This document shows positions 28,354 through 37,241 of a DNA stretch of 64,000 nt, one piece after another. The translations under genes and the position numbers were made by a program. Position 1 is the first letter of the stretch; every line of letters starts with the position of its first letter. A model generated the notes under the pieces. It was not told the DNA's origin, made no database searches, and saw only the letters and a list, made by a program, of their open reading frames with translations. This DNA is from Xanthobacteraceae bacterium (GTDB lineage: Bacteria > Pseudomonadota > Alphaproteobacteria > Rhizobiales > Xanthobacteraceae): contig JAIENY010000016.1 of assembly GCA_019750915.1 (NCBI GenBank), positions 1 through 64,000 on the forward strand, written 5' to 3'.

Positions 28354-29641
28354 TCATGAGACCGAAAAGGCGCTTTGGAAGGGGTAGAAGTCCACACGTT
28401 CGCCGGCCTCAATGAAGCCTTCTCCCGCTTCAACCAGCGCAAAACCATCCGCGGCGACCAATGGGCTCAAGCTCGAAGAGCTGCCGCTGCCAAGCTTGCG
28501 GACAATTGACTCTCCGTACTCGTTGAGGTCGCTGATTTGAACCGGGATGAATTCAGAACGATTAAAACGCCGAGGGAGAACCTCGGTACATCTCGCTTTC
28601 ATCGTCGAGAGAATGGGCGGGGTGATACCAAGTTTATTGAACAGCATTGGCCGGCCGAAAAGGAGAAAGTTGACTAGCGCAGATACCGGGTTACCCGGAA
28701 GGCCGACGATCTCCATCGTGCCAACGCGCCCCTTCGCAATCGGCTTTCCAGGTCTGATGGCCACTCTCAGCCGGCTCGTATGTTCCGCCAGCTTTCTGTA
28801 CCGCACTCTCCAAGCAGTCTGTTTCGCTTCCGGAAATTCCGCCTGATGAAATGATCAGATCTATTCGCCGTGCGGCATTGTTCAAAATTCGTGAAAGTGA
28901 ATCAGAGTCGTCGCGGCAAATGCCAAAATCGGTGACGTCAAACATTGGCGAGGCTAGGAGGGCTCGCAGCATTGGCCTATTAACGTCGACGATGCCATTT
29001 GAGCTCAAGTCTCGGCTGTCATCCGAAAGTTCGTCCCCGGTGGAAATCACTCCAACTCGGAGTGGTCGTAAAGCTTGGATCTGCGGGAAACCGGTCGCCA
29101 CTAGCATTGCGATGTGTCTGGCGTCGATGATCGTCCTTTTCGGCAAGACAACCGAACCGGCTTGAGTATCCTCACCTTGGCGCCGGATGTTTGCGCCATA
29201 ACGCGGTGCGCTAGAAATCAAGATCGTATCGCCGACGACGGTGACTTGCTCTTGCGGGATAACCGCCGCGATGTCTGACGGCACTCGAGCCCCGGTCAGA
29301 ATGCGTATTGCTGATCCGGGTGTGCAACTGGCCGTCGCTGAATGTCCGGCGAGGGCGCGCCCCGTCAGTTGTAAAGTCTTAGGAAAGACTCCCGACAGGT
29401 CTTGGTCACAAATGCCGAAGCCATCCATTGCGGAGTTGTCAAACCTTGGAAGAGAAACGTCAGTGACGATGTCGGCCCCCGTGATGCGAGACACGGCCTC
29501 GTTAAGCCCGAGGGAAACTGTGCCGGTGATCGGCTGCACGTCTTTGAGAAAAATCTCGCGCGCCTGTCGAAGAGACAACAACGATTTTCCCTGCGTGCAG
29601 TCGCTAACGTCGTGCTGAAGAAAGCCTCGATGAAGATTCAT
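28354..29641 (-). pseudogene. moeA: Molybdopterin molybdotransferase MoeA, frameshifted
   Basis: The first frame (from ATG 29641) covers the N-terminal and central domains (RFDNSAMDGFGI, VGVISTGDEL, IISSGGISGSETDCL). Near 28775-28790 the homology jumps to another frame that continues with RVAIRPGKPIAKGRVG, GLPGNPVSALVNF and the C-terminal domain to 28354. The shift corresponds to one inserted or two deleted bases. It would provide molybdenum cofactor insertion for AioA. Either it is a decayed copy backed by a chromosomal moeA, or there is a sequence error. ATG 29689 is another possible start. Confidence 0.85.
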
Positions 29642-29695
29642 GCCGTCCCCCTCAAGTGGAATAAGGGATTCCGTTCGGGAATCCCTCATTTACGA

Positions 29696-32305
29696 TCAGG
29701 TCACGTACTCGTTAGACTTGAAGGACAGATGTTTCACCCCCGCCGGGGCATCCGCAATCTTACGAATATTGCCCCACGTCTGCTTGTAGTTTGGGATGAT
29801 CAATTCATTGACGCCTTTGGAGACGACGTTGCCCTGCACCCCGGTCGGATAACCGAACAGCATGAAAGACTGTTTTCGTCTTGCAGTCGGCGTTGGGAGT
29901 GCCATCGCTTGCGTCGAGCCGTTGTCGTTATAGACCTCAACAAGATCGCCCTCTTTCAATCCAAGCTCGCTCATGTCGGATGGGTTCATCTCGATAAATG
30001 GATAGGGCCAGCGATCCATGACAAGTTCGTTCTCGACGTCGAGATAGGCACTTTGCCAGACAAGGTTTGTGCGCCCATTGTTGATCAGGAACTGGAATTT
30101 ATCCTTCTCAGCCTGTTTTCCTGGAGCCTGAAGTCCCCGCCACGGAGACGCAGCAAACGAAGCCTTTCCGTCCTTGGAATTGAACTTGCCATCCGCGTAA
30201 AGACGCTTGGTGCCGACGATCTTCTGCTGATCCCGACTTGCCGCGACAGGAGCGCCAGTTTGTGTGGCAACATCCTTTTGGACGGGTTCTTTTCCCCGAG
30301 CACTCTCGATGGCTGGTCCTTTCAGCACTTCTCCGGAAGTGCCGGTCGATGTGCCGCCGGCGACAACACCAGTGCTTTCCAATCCGACCGCTGGCTCTTG
30401 GAAACCGTTGGTCCCCATGGCGCGCAACCGCGCGTAGGTAACGAATTCGCCGCCTTTTTCATGTTTGGCGTATCCATCCATGAACGCGTCTTCTTCCGTT
30501 TTCCAATCGAAGTCCTTGAATTTGTCGGCGACGTCGTTCTTGCCCATTTCACGGAACACACGCTCAAGATTGTTGGCAAGACGAGCGGCGATCAGGCAAT
30601 CGGGCATCGACTGTCCCGGAGGGTCCATGTACCGCTCCGTTAGGCGCATGCGGCGCTCACCATTCATGGACGTCAAGTTCATCTCGCCGGATGTCGCGGC
30701 GGGAAGAACAACGTGACATGCTTCACCGATCTTGGTTGGTACAATATCGACATTGACGGCAAACAAGCCGCCCTTCGCGATCGCGTCGGTGATGGCTTTG
30801 ACCATCGCGTTACGGTCACCATAAGGAACCGTATTCATGGCGTCTTTCACCATGTCCGTCCGCTTCTTGTAGACTTTCTTGAACTCCATCGCGTTCAAGG
30901 TGGTCTTGTAGTGATCGCATCCCCAGATGTGGTGAACCGCTCCCTTTCCGCCGATGAGAAGTTGATCGACGTAAGCGGCAGGCTTACCGACATGTGCGTC
31001 CGATGGCCGTGAATATCCCTCTTGGTGGCCGCCCATGCGGACACAGCCACCACCGGGCCTTCCGATGTTGCCGGTGGCTAGAGCGATGTTCACGAGTGCC
31101 TGATTGGTGCGGTAGTTGTCGTTCCCCCAAATCAGGCCTTTCTCATAAGCAAACATCGCGCGCCGGCGGGCACCGCCAGCTTTGGGCTCGGCAATCCAGG
31201 TGATCGCCTTGACGATGTCGGCTTCGCTCAGCCCCGTGATTTTAGCGGCATCCGCGACCGATACCTTATTGGCAGCGACCGCTTTTTCGAAGTCTTTGGT
31301 GTTGGCTTGAACGAATGACTTATCGATCCAGCCCTTGTCGACGGCATACGTAAACCAAGCATTGAAGAGAATGAGATCCGTGCCTGAGTTCAGAGCGAGG
31401 TGAAGGACATTCTCTTTGCCGGCTTCGATCTCGCATGCATTGATCGTCACTGTTCGTCTTGGGTCGACGATGACTATCCGTGCGCGATCAGCCGGTTCAT
31501 TGCCGAATTCGGCTTTTTTCTTGTCGGAGGTCGAGCCGCGTAGATTCGGTATCCAGTGGTTGAGGAAGTAATTGGTTTGAGTTTCGAGAGCATTCGTCCC
31601 AACGGCAACGATGGTGTCGGCGAGTTCGGCATCCTCGTAGCAATTGTTGAGCTCGCCGACACCCATATCACGCGTTCCATGCACCTCCGAATTGTAAGCG
31701 GGACGATTGTGGATGCGGATGTTCTTGATCTTCATCGCGCCGAAATAGAGCTTGCCCGTGCCCCAGGTATTCTCATAACCGCCGCCAGCGCCGCCATGAT
31801 CGTATGCGGAAACAAAGAGCGCATCTTCGCCTTGTTTGGCGATCACGGCTGCTGTTACTCGAGCTACCAGATCAAGCGCGTCATCCCAGCTTGTGGGCTG
31901 CATCTGTCCGTAACGCCAGACGAGAGGATCGGTTAGCCGTTGAAGCTGGGTGTTACGCTGACGCGAGTAGCTCATCTCGGCAATGCGGGCACCCCTCGGC
32001 GATCCGAGACCTGAATTGACCACGCAATCTTTGTCCGGCTTTACGACCAAGTGCACATCACGGCCATCCTGCTTTACGATGTTGTACATCGAAGGCGAAT
32101 ACCAATTGCCCGTGTCGGCTTCCTGCTGTTTGGAAAGATCGATGCCGAATTTATTCTGATCTGGTGCGGTGCCGCCCTCATAGCGCGCATCCCAACTGTA
32201 GGCCTTATAACCACATCCGACGATGCAGTAGTGGCAGACAACATTGTGTTCCTTTGCATCTGCAGGAACGATTGGAAGATGACCGATTTGGCGTTTGAAT
32301 GTCAT
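29696..32305 (-). CDS. aioA: Arsenite oxidase large (molybdopterin) subunit
   Basis: Catalytic subunit that oxidises arsenite to arsenate in the periplasm. The 869-residue product has the N-terminal 3Fe-4S motif C-x2-C-x3-C (VVCHYCIVGCGYKAYSWD) and molybdopterin-enzyme segments such as GGAGGGYENTWGTGKLYFGA and NNCYEDAELADTIVAVGTNA. It lacks its own signal and should be exported with the Tat-dependent AioB. A Gly/Ser/Thr/Ala-rich stretch near 30225-30385 adds roughly 45 residues before KIVGTKRLYADGKF compared with the 820-850 residues I expect for the family. ATG 32305 follows aioB by 11 bases. Confidence 0.95.
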   Translation of the reverse strand: MTFKRQIGHLPIVPADAKEHNVVCHYCIVGCGYKAYSWDARYEGGTAPDQNKFGIDLSKQQEADTGNWYSPSMYNIVKQDGRDVHLVVKPDKDCVVNSGLGSPRGARIAEMSYSRQRNTQLQRLTDPLVWRYGQMQPTSWDDALDLVARVTAAVIAKQGEDALFVSAYDHGGAGGGYENTWGTGKLYFGAMKIKNIRIHNRPAYNSEVHGTRDMGVGELNNCYEDAELADTIVAVGTNALETQTNYFLNHWIPNLRGSTSDKKKAEFGNEPADRARIVIVDPRRTVTINACEIEAGKENVLHLALNSGTDLILFNAWFTYAVDKGWIDKSFVQANTKDFEKAVAANKVSVADAAKITGLSEADIVKAITWIAEPKAGGARRRAMFAYEKGLIWGNDNYRTNQALVNIALATGNIGRPGGGCVRMGGHQEGYSRPSDAHVGKPAAYVDQLLIGGKGAVHHIWGCDHYKTTLNAMEFKKVYKKRTDMVKDAMNTVPYGDRNAMVKAITDAIAKGGLFAVNVDIVPTKIGEACHVVLPAATSGEMNLTSMNGERRMRLTERYMDPPGQSMPDCLIAARLANNLERVFREMGKNDVADKFKDFDWKTEEDAFMDGYAKHEKGGEFVTYARLRAMGTNGFQEPAVGLESTGVVAGGTSTGTSGEVLKGPAIESARGKEPVQKDVATQTGAPVAASRDQQKIVGTKRLYADGKFNSKDGKASFAASPWRGLQAPGKQAEKDKFQFLINNGRTNLVWQSAYLDVENELVMDRWPYPFIEMNPSDMSELGLKEGDLVEVYNDNGSTQAMALPTPTARRKQSFMLFGYPTGVQGNVVSKGVNELIIPNYKQTWGNIRKIADAPAGVKHLSFKSNEYVT

Positions 32306-32316
32306 GTTCTCTCTCC

Positions 32317-32841
32317 TTACAGAACGTTCGAAAGACGGCCGTAGAGCAGTTCGTCTATGCCTTCGGCATAGATGTCGCCCTTCTCGTCGATGCGAAGCGT
32401 GTATTGAGGGAGGTTCTGCGTCGCCTGACCCCAGATTTGCTGCCCGCCTTTCTCGCAGTCGAACCGCGAATAATGACCCGGGCAATTCATCGTCTTGTCG
32501 GAAGCGACATAATTCAGTGGGAAGCCCTTATGCGGGCAGACTGTCGTAAAACCAACGATATCGCCATCAGCACCGGCACCACCGAGGACTCGTTGGCCAA
32601 GCTTGATCAAAACGCCTGGCGCATCATCATCGGGATAGTTGACGGCAAGCGGCTCGTTCGCTTTCAAATCCGCAACGTTACCGAGCCTGCTCTTGGGGTA
32701 GCGAACTAGGGTTGTGGGTACCTGGTCGGCTTTTGCTTCGGAAGGTAGAACCGAAACGGCAGCAACCGCCGCAGTCATTGCGCCGGCGCCGCTCAGGAAT
32801 TGACGGCGGCCGGCATCGACGAGCTTGTCGCAACTCTTCAT
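32317..32841 (-). CDS. aioB: Arsenite oxidase small (Rieske) subunit
   Basis: A 174-residue Rieske 2Fe-2S protein that takes electrons from AioA. It has a Tat signal (GRRQFLSGAGAMTAAVAAV) and the two cluster motifs CPHKGF and CPGHYSRF separated by 15 residues. ATG 32841 precedes the signal; the ATG at 32910 would lie upstream of the predicted transcription start. It is the first gene of the aioBA transcript and lies behind a sigma-54 promoter. Confidence 0.95.
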   Translation of the reverse strand: MKSCDKLVDAGRRQFLSGAGAMTAAVAAVSVLPSEAKADQVPTTLVRYPKSRLGNVADLKANEPLAVNYPDDDAPGVLIKLGQRVLGGAGADGDIVGFTTVCPHKGFPLNYVASDKTMNCPGHYSRFDCEKGGQQIWGQATQNLPQYTLRIDEKGDIYAEGIDELLYGRLSNVL

Positions 32842-32893
32842 GATGATCTCCCCAGACCATTGTTTATTTTGTCCCATCGGACGGGGAGTGCTC

Positions 32894-32909
32894 TGCAGGG
32901 ATCGCGCCA
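32894..32909 (-). promoter_or_regulatory. Sigma-54 promoter of aioBA
   Basis: On the minus strand TGGCGCGATCCCTGCA. The invariant GG and GC are separated by exactly 10 bases, and 13 or more of 16 positions agree with TGGCACG-N4-TTGCW. Transcription would begin about 43 bases before the aioB start. The adjacent aioR encodes a sigma-54 activator, which supports the call. Confidence 0.8.
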
Positions 32910-32973
32910 ATGAGCCTCAGTACTGGAACGATTGATGTTTTTGGTGCGCAGTCACTGCGAGCGAGCCGTTTAT

Positions 32974-33022
32974 GTTCGGGCTTCCGAACATGTTGCGGTG
33001 CCGTTCGTTCAGAAATACGAAC
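32974..33022. promoter_or_regulatory. Paired upstream activator sites, probably for AioR
   Basis: GTTCGGGCTTCCGAAC at 32974-32989 (part of a perfect 7-bp dyad, 32973-32990) and GTTCAGAAATACGAAC at 33007-33022. Both read GTTC-N8-GAAC and their centres are 33 bp apart, about three helical turns, so both would lie on one face. They sit 65-115 bp upstream of the sigma-54 promoter, a usual enhancer distance. Confidence 0.65.
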
Positions 33023-33104
33023 AATGATCGACATATCGTTGAATAGAGCATTCGTCAGTTGGGATTGAGGAGCGTCCACGGGGCGTCAGAACGCCGCAGC
33101 TACG

Positions 33105-34436
33105 CTAATGAGCTGAATCCTGAGTGTCGGTACTCAAGCCGAGCCGGCGCATTTTTTCCCAAAGGGTCGTCCGGCCAATTCCCAAAATTTTCGACGCGGT
33201 TCCGATTTCACCGCCAGCGTTCTGAAGTGCACGAAGGATATGACGCCGTTCAGCGTCTTGCCGGACATCCTCTAAGGATTCGAGGTTGGTGCGTGACGCG
33301 CTTCGTTCTGTCGCCGGAAACAGATCGCCAGGCATGATGCATTCATCCAGACCTAGGGCGACGGCTCGTTCGACCCGGTTTCTGAGTTCACGCACGTTTC
33401 CAGGCCAGGGGTAGTGGAGCGCGGCTTGTTCGGCGAGTGCGCTGAAACACCTGATATCGCGGCTTGCTGTTGCCGAGAATTCGTTCAGGAATTTGTTCAT
33501 CAGCCAAGGAATGTCGTCGCGTCTTGCACGAAGAGACGGCACTTCCACGGTTACGACATTGATTCGGTAGTAGAGATCCTCGCGAAAGCGGCCCTTTTGC
33601 ACGAGCTCGAACAAATCCTGGTTGGTTGCTGCGATTAGTCGACCGTTGAAGGGAAGAGCAGCTTCGCCGCCTACACGGCTGAACTTACGTTCTTCGAGAA
33701 GGCGCAACAGCTTTGCCTGTAGCTCGAGTCGCATGTCGCCGATTTCATCAAGGAAAAGGATTCCAGTTCCGCTGCGTTCGGCATACCCAACATGGCGTTG
33801 AGATGCGCTGGTAAAGGCTCCTCTTTCGTGACCGAACAGTTCGCTTTCCATCAGCTCAGATGGGATGGCGGCGCAGTTGACGGCGATGAAAGGTTTGTCG
33901 CTGCGGGGCGAGGTTGCGTGCAGGAAGCGAGCGGCGACCTCCTTGCCGCTACCGGTCTCTCCCGTGAGCAGAACGGTGGAGGGAAGCGGAGCCAACCGTT
34001 CGATGAGATGTGCCATTTCTTTTGCAGGCTGAGAATATCCCAGTGCGTCAGAGACAATGGACTGTTGAGGCCTGAAAATCTCCGCAAGTCTCGCGAGAAA
34101 CCGGTCCATATCAAACGGCTTCGTTACATAATCCCGCGCTCCAGCACGCATGAGCCTTACAGCCTGGTCGATATCTCCCTGTCCCGTAATGAACATGAAT
34201 GGAGCTGCGGTCCCGCTCCGAGCCGCTTCAGTGAAGAATTGTTCGCCGTTCATATCGGGAAGACGAATATCGCAGACGATGGCGTCAAAGCGACTGCCTG
34301 CGATCGCTTTGACTGCAGTCTCGCCGTCTTGCCACCATTTCACGCCAATACCATCCAGCGTCAGTCGCTGGACCAAGCTTTCACCCATGACCGGATCGTC
34401 CTCGACCAGTCCGACTAATCGCTGTTCACGCGGCAT
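33105..34436 (-). CDS. aioR: Sigma-54-dependent response regulator AioR
   Basis: A 443-residue NtrC-type activator. It has a receiver domain with phospho-acceptor Asp in IVCDIRLPDMNG, an AAA+ domain with Walker A GETGSGKEVAARF and Walker B TGILFLDEIGDM, and a Fis-type C-terminal helix-turn-helix (ASKILGIGRTTLWEKMRRLG). The sigma-54 contact loop reads GAFTSA instead of GAFTGA. It overlaps aioS by 11 bases. It should activate aioBA in response to arsenite sensed by AioX and AioS. Confidence 0.93.
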   Translation of the reverse strand: MPREQRLVGLVEDDPVMGESLVQRLTLDGIGVKWWQDGETAVKAIAGSRFDAIVCDIRLPDMNGEQFFTEAARSGTAAPFMFITGQGDIDQAVRLMRAGARDYVTKPFDMDRFLARLAEIFRPQQSIVSDALGYSQPAKEMAHLIERLAPLPSTVLLTGETGSGKEVAARFLHATSPRSDKPFIAVNCAAIPSELMESELFGHERGAFTSASQRHVGYAERSGTGILFLDEIGDMRLELQAKLLRLLEERKFSRVGGEAALPFNGRLIAATNQDLFELVQKGRFREDLYYRINVVTVEVPSLRARRDDIPWLMNKFLNEFSATASRDIRCFSALAEQAALHYPWPGNVRELRNRVERAVALGLDECIMPGDLFPATERSASRTNLESLEDVRQDAERRHILRALQNAGGEIGTASKILGIGRTTLWEKMRRLGLSTDTQDSAH

Positions 34437-35844
34437 TGGCTAACTCCGGTCCCGCAAGAGGAATTTGAATGAAAATTTCTGTGCCGGGGTCTGCCGGCTT
34501 AATACTTATTCGTCCGCACAATTGAGCGATGAGTCTACTCGTGGCCCAAAGGCCGAGCCCGCCTTCGGATCGTGGAGGCGTGGGTTTGGCCGCGGTGAGA
34601 ACCTCCGCTGCCCAATCCGGTAAGCCTGGGCCGCGATCCTTTACGGTTATTTCGAGTTGTTTGTTGCTGTTTGTTTTGAGCGTGACGGTCGCGCCGTCGG
34701 GCGAGACGGCAATCGCATTAAGAAGTAAATTCAAAATCGCCTGTCTGACCGGCGTTGCCGGAACAGGCATCTTCTCAACAAGACCATTGATCATCTCGAT
34801 GCGGACTGACCGACGCTTTGCCTCCGGCGCGACAAGAAGCTTGAGGTCATCGATGTCGCAGGGCTCCAGGTGTCTTGATTGACTGTCAGATCGATAGACC
34901 GTCAGAGTCGTTCTCACGGTGTCTTTGATGCCATTCAATCCGCGCTCAAGCAGTCCTAATGAACGTTCCCGGACATGTTCAATGTTGCCGTGGCTCTTAA
35001 GCGTGGAAAGAGCGTTGAAAAGGCCACCGAGCGGATTGTTTATCTCGTGAGCCAAGGACGAAGCCAAACGCCCTAAACTGCCAAGGCGCTTTTCTTCAGC
35101 CAGCCGTATTGCAAGCTCCTCCCGGTCGCGCATCGAGCAAACCAGTGCGTTGTAGGACCTGAAGAGAAGGCCGAATTCGCCAGAGGTTTTTGACAGGTGG
35201 GAGGACGGAATGAGATCGGCATGTCCATCTTGCGCCACGCCGAGATGGTCGGTGAGAACCCTCACGGGCGACATCATTCGCGTAACAAGGAACCAGCCTG
35301 CTAACGCGAGCGTCAGGGTCAGGATTCCATTGCTCGCCGTTAAAGCCAACAAAACGTCTCTACGCTCTGCCGCCAGGTGTCTTGTGTCGAATGTCGCGAA
35401 AATGATACCGGCCGTTCGGCCAGGGTAGGAAAGCACACGGATCGCGCTTGCTGTATTCGCGCCTGCCTCGAAACTGAATTTATTGACGGGCAGTTTTGTC
35501 GTTATTTGTGAACCAATCGGATGGATGCGGGGATCAGAAGAAGCGATCACCGAGCGGTCTGCATTGGTGACGATCGTCTCCGTGGCTCGCAGTCCTCGGT
35601 TTGTTGTGTTGGCTCTATCGATGGCGTCGTAAACCTCCCAATTGTCCTCCCGTAAAAGTGCGGGTGTGATGGCAGACGACAGACCATCCAGGTAACTCTG
35701 CGAGAGATCGGACAGAAAGCGAGTTTGCGTTTCTTCGAGCCGACGAAGAACTTGCTCTGAAACAATTATGCCGACCGTAATCATCAGGGCCGCAACCGCC
35801 AGCGGGACTTTGACGGTGATGGGCCATTTTCCGACGCGAGACAT
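34426..35844 (-). CDS. aioS: Arsenite sensor histidine kinase AioS
   Basis: A 472-residue membrane kinase. Two transmembrane segments (VPLAVAALMITVGIIV near residue 12; NGILTLTLALAGWFLV near residue 170) enclose a periplasmic domain. A HAMP-like region follows, then the H box SSLAHEINNPLGGLFNAL and ATPase motifs KDRGPGLPDW and GGLGLWATSRLI. It probably receives the arsenite signal from periplasmic AioX and phosphorylates AioR. It lies 5 bases after aioX and overlaps aioR. Confidence 0.92.
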   Translation of the reverse strand: MSRVGKWPITVKVPLAVAALMITVGIIVSEQVLRRLEETQTRFLSDLSQSYLDGLSSAITPALLREDNWEVYDAIDRANTTNRGLRATETIVTNADRSVIASSDPRIHPIGSQITTKLPVNKFSFEAGANTASAIRVLSYPGRTAGIIFATFDTRHLAAERRDVLLALTASNGILTLTLALAGWFLVTRMMSPVRVLTDHLGVAQDGHADLIPSSHLSKTSGEFGLLFRSYNALVCSMRDREELAIRLAEEKRLGSLGRLASSLAHEINNPLGGLFNALSTLKSHGNIEHVRERSLGLLERGLNGIKDTVRTTLTVYRSDSQSRHLEPCDIDDLKLLVAPEAKRRSVRIEMINGLVEKMPVPATPVRQAILNLLLNAIAVSPDGATVTLKTNSNKQLEITVKDRGPGLPDWAAEVLTAAKPTPPRSEGGLGLWATSRLIAQLCGRISIKPADPGTEIFIQIPLAGPELANAA

Positions 35845-35849
35845 GGGCT

Positions 35850-36722
35850 TTATCCTGCCGATGCGACCAGAGCAGCCTTCGCTGCGATGGTTTCGTATAG
35901 AGCCGGTCCCTCACTCGCGAATCCGTCCAATTGAAGCATAGAGAGGACGGCCCGCCCTTCTTCGGTTTTGTGCATATCGAGAAGTGCGGTTTTGAGCAGT
36001 GAAAGCCTCTGGCTGTCCGGCGGGTTCTTTGGTCCAGCGATGGGAGGAAACCCAAGCCATTCGGATGCTGAGAGAACGCGAGTGTTGGATACGAGGGACG
36101 GTTCGAGGTTTGCGACGACATCATAGACATAGCCGTCCACCGAACCTGATTGGGCGAGACCGGATGCCACGGCACGAATGACGTTGCGGTGGCCATAGGT
36201 AAAGATCGATCTGCGGAAGAAATTTTCGGGTCTTAGTCCCATGCCCGCAAGATCCGCGCGGGTTACGAGAAAACCCGAGTTGGAGTCCGGGTCCGAGAAA
36301 GCATGAATATCGCCGCGTAGATCAGCGAGCGTTTGAGCGTCGCGTTCTTTGTTGACGATGAGATAAGCCTGATACAGCGGCTTGTTATGCCAGAGCGGCA
36401 CAGCGACAAGCTGCAGCTCGCGATGATGCGCAACATAGGGATAGCCGCAGATCCATGCCGCATCCAACTGACCGGAAATCAGCATGGCCGTGATTTCCTG
36501 ATAGGTACGCCGTTCGATAAGACTTACCGGAAGGCCCGTTGCGAGTTGGAGATAGGATTGAAGCCGACCGAGAAGTTCGAGATCGGATGTCAAAAAGACG
36601 GGCGTGAGACCGAAACGAATTGGTTCTGGCGATGCCGGTTCGGACAGGGCTTGCTTAGGGACCAACAGTGCTAAGCCGGTCCCCACTACTACACGACGCG
36701 AAATCTCGGTCCTGGACGCCAT
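35850..36722 (-). CDS. aioX: Periplasmic arsenite-binding protein AioX
   Basis: A 290-residue PhnD-like substrate-binding protein with an N-terminal signal (SRRVVVGTGLALLVPKQALS). The segment DAAWICGYPYVAHHRELQL contains the single Cys that is conserved in AioX as the arsenite-binding residue. It lacks an associated ABC transporter. Its place before aioSR indicates a sensory partner of AioS rather than a phosphonate uptake protein. Confidence 0.9.
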   Translation of the reverse strand: MASRTEISRRVVVGTGLALLVPKQALSEPASPEPIRFGLTPVFLTSDLELLGRLQSYLQLATGLPVSLIERRTYQEITAMLISGQLDAAWICGYPYVAHHRELQLVAVPLWHNKPLYQAYLIVNKERDAQTLADLRGDIHAFSDPDSNSGFLVTRADLAGMGLRPENFFRRSIFTYGHRNVIRAVASGLAQSGSVDGYVYDVVANLEPSLVSNTRVLSASEWLGFPPIAGPKNPPDSQRLSLLKTALLDMHKTEEGRAVLSMLQLDGFASEGPALYETIAAKAALVASAG

Positions 36723-36839
36723 TCGACTTCTCCAGACGTGAGGGCAAGTCTAGCGGCATTTAAAATCATTACAAAGTGAACTCTGGCGCGGACCTTCCCT
36801 ATCGCATCGCAACATCGAAGTCCGACTATCGGGTGAACA

Positions 36840-37241
36840 TCAATCCGATTCAATCACTTCCCGGTCTTCTTTTATGAAGCGGCGAACAGGGTGGTCCAGC
36901 AAGGTCAAGACCGTTTCTGACGGACGGCAGAGCTTTATACCCTGGGGAGTTATGACGATCGGGCGGTTGATGAGGATGGGCTGCGCCAACATGAAGTCGA
37001 GCAGCTCGTCGTCCGACCATTTGAGATCATCAAGGCCGAGCTCTTTGTAGGGCGTTCCTTTTTCTCTCAACAAACCTCGAACGGGTAGACCTAGCGCGGC
37101 GATCAGTTCTTTCAGCCGTTCGCGTGTCGGTGGCGTCCTTAAATATTCGATCACGACCGGATCCTCGCCGCTTTGTCTAATCATGGCGAGCGTATTGCGC
37201 GAGGTCCCGCATTCGGGGTTGTGGAAGATAGTGACTGTCAT
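36840..37241 (-). CDS. arsC: Glutaredoxin-dependent arsenate reductase
   Basis: A 133-residue ArsC of the E. coli plasmid type, with active site FHNPECGTSRNTLAMI and the downstream Arg residues in VIEYLRTPPTRERL. It reduces arsenate to arsenite for efflux. Its start overlaps the acr3 stop (ATGA). It belongs to a family distinct from the ArsC domain in the ArsR-ArsC fusion, so the island has two independent reductases. Confidence 0.95.
   Translation of the reverse strand: MTVTIFHNPECGTSRNTLAMIRQSGEDPVVIEYLRTPPTRERLKELIAALGLPVRGLLREKGTPYKELGLDDLKWSDDELLDFMLAQPILINRPIVITPQGIKLCRPSETVLTLLDHPVRRFIKEDREVIESD

Noticed and set aside
36723-36839. Second sigma-54 promoter before aioX
   Set aside because: I found no GG-N10-GC element of convincing quality in this gap; aioXSR may use a sigma-70 promoter.
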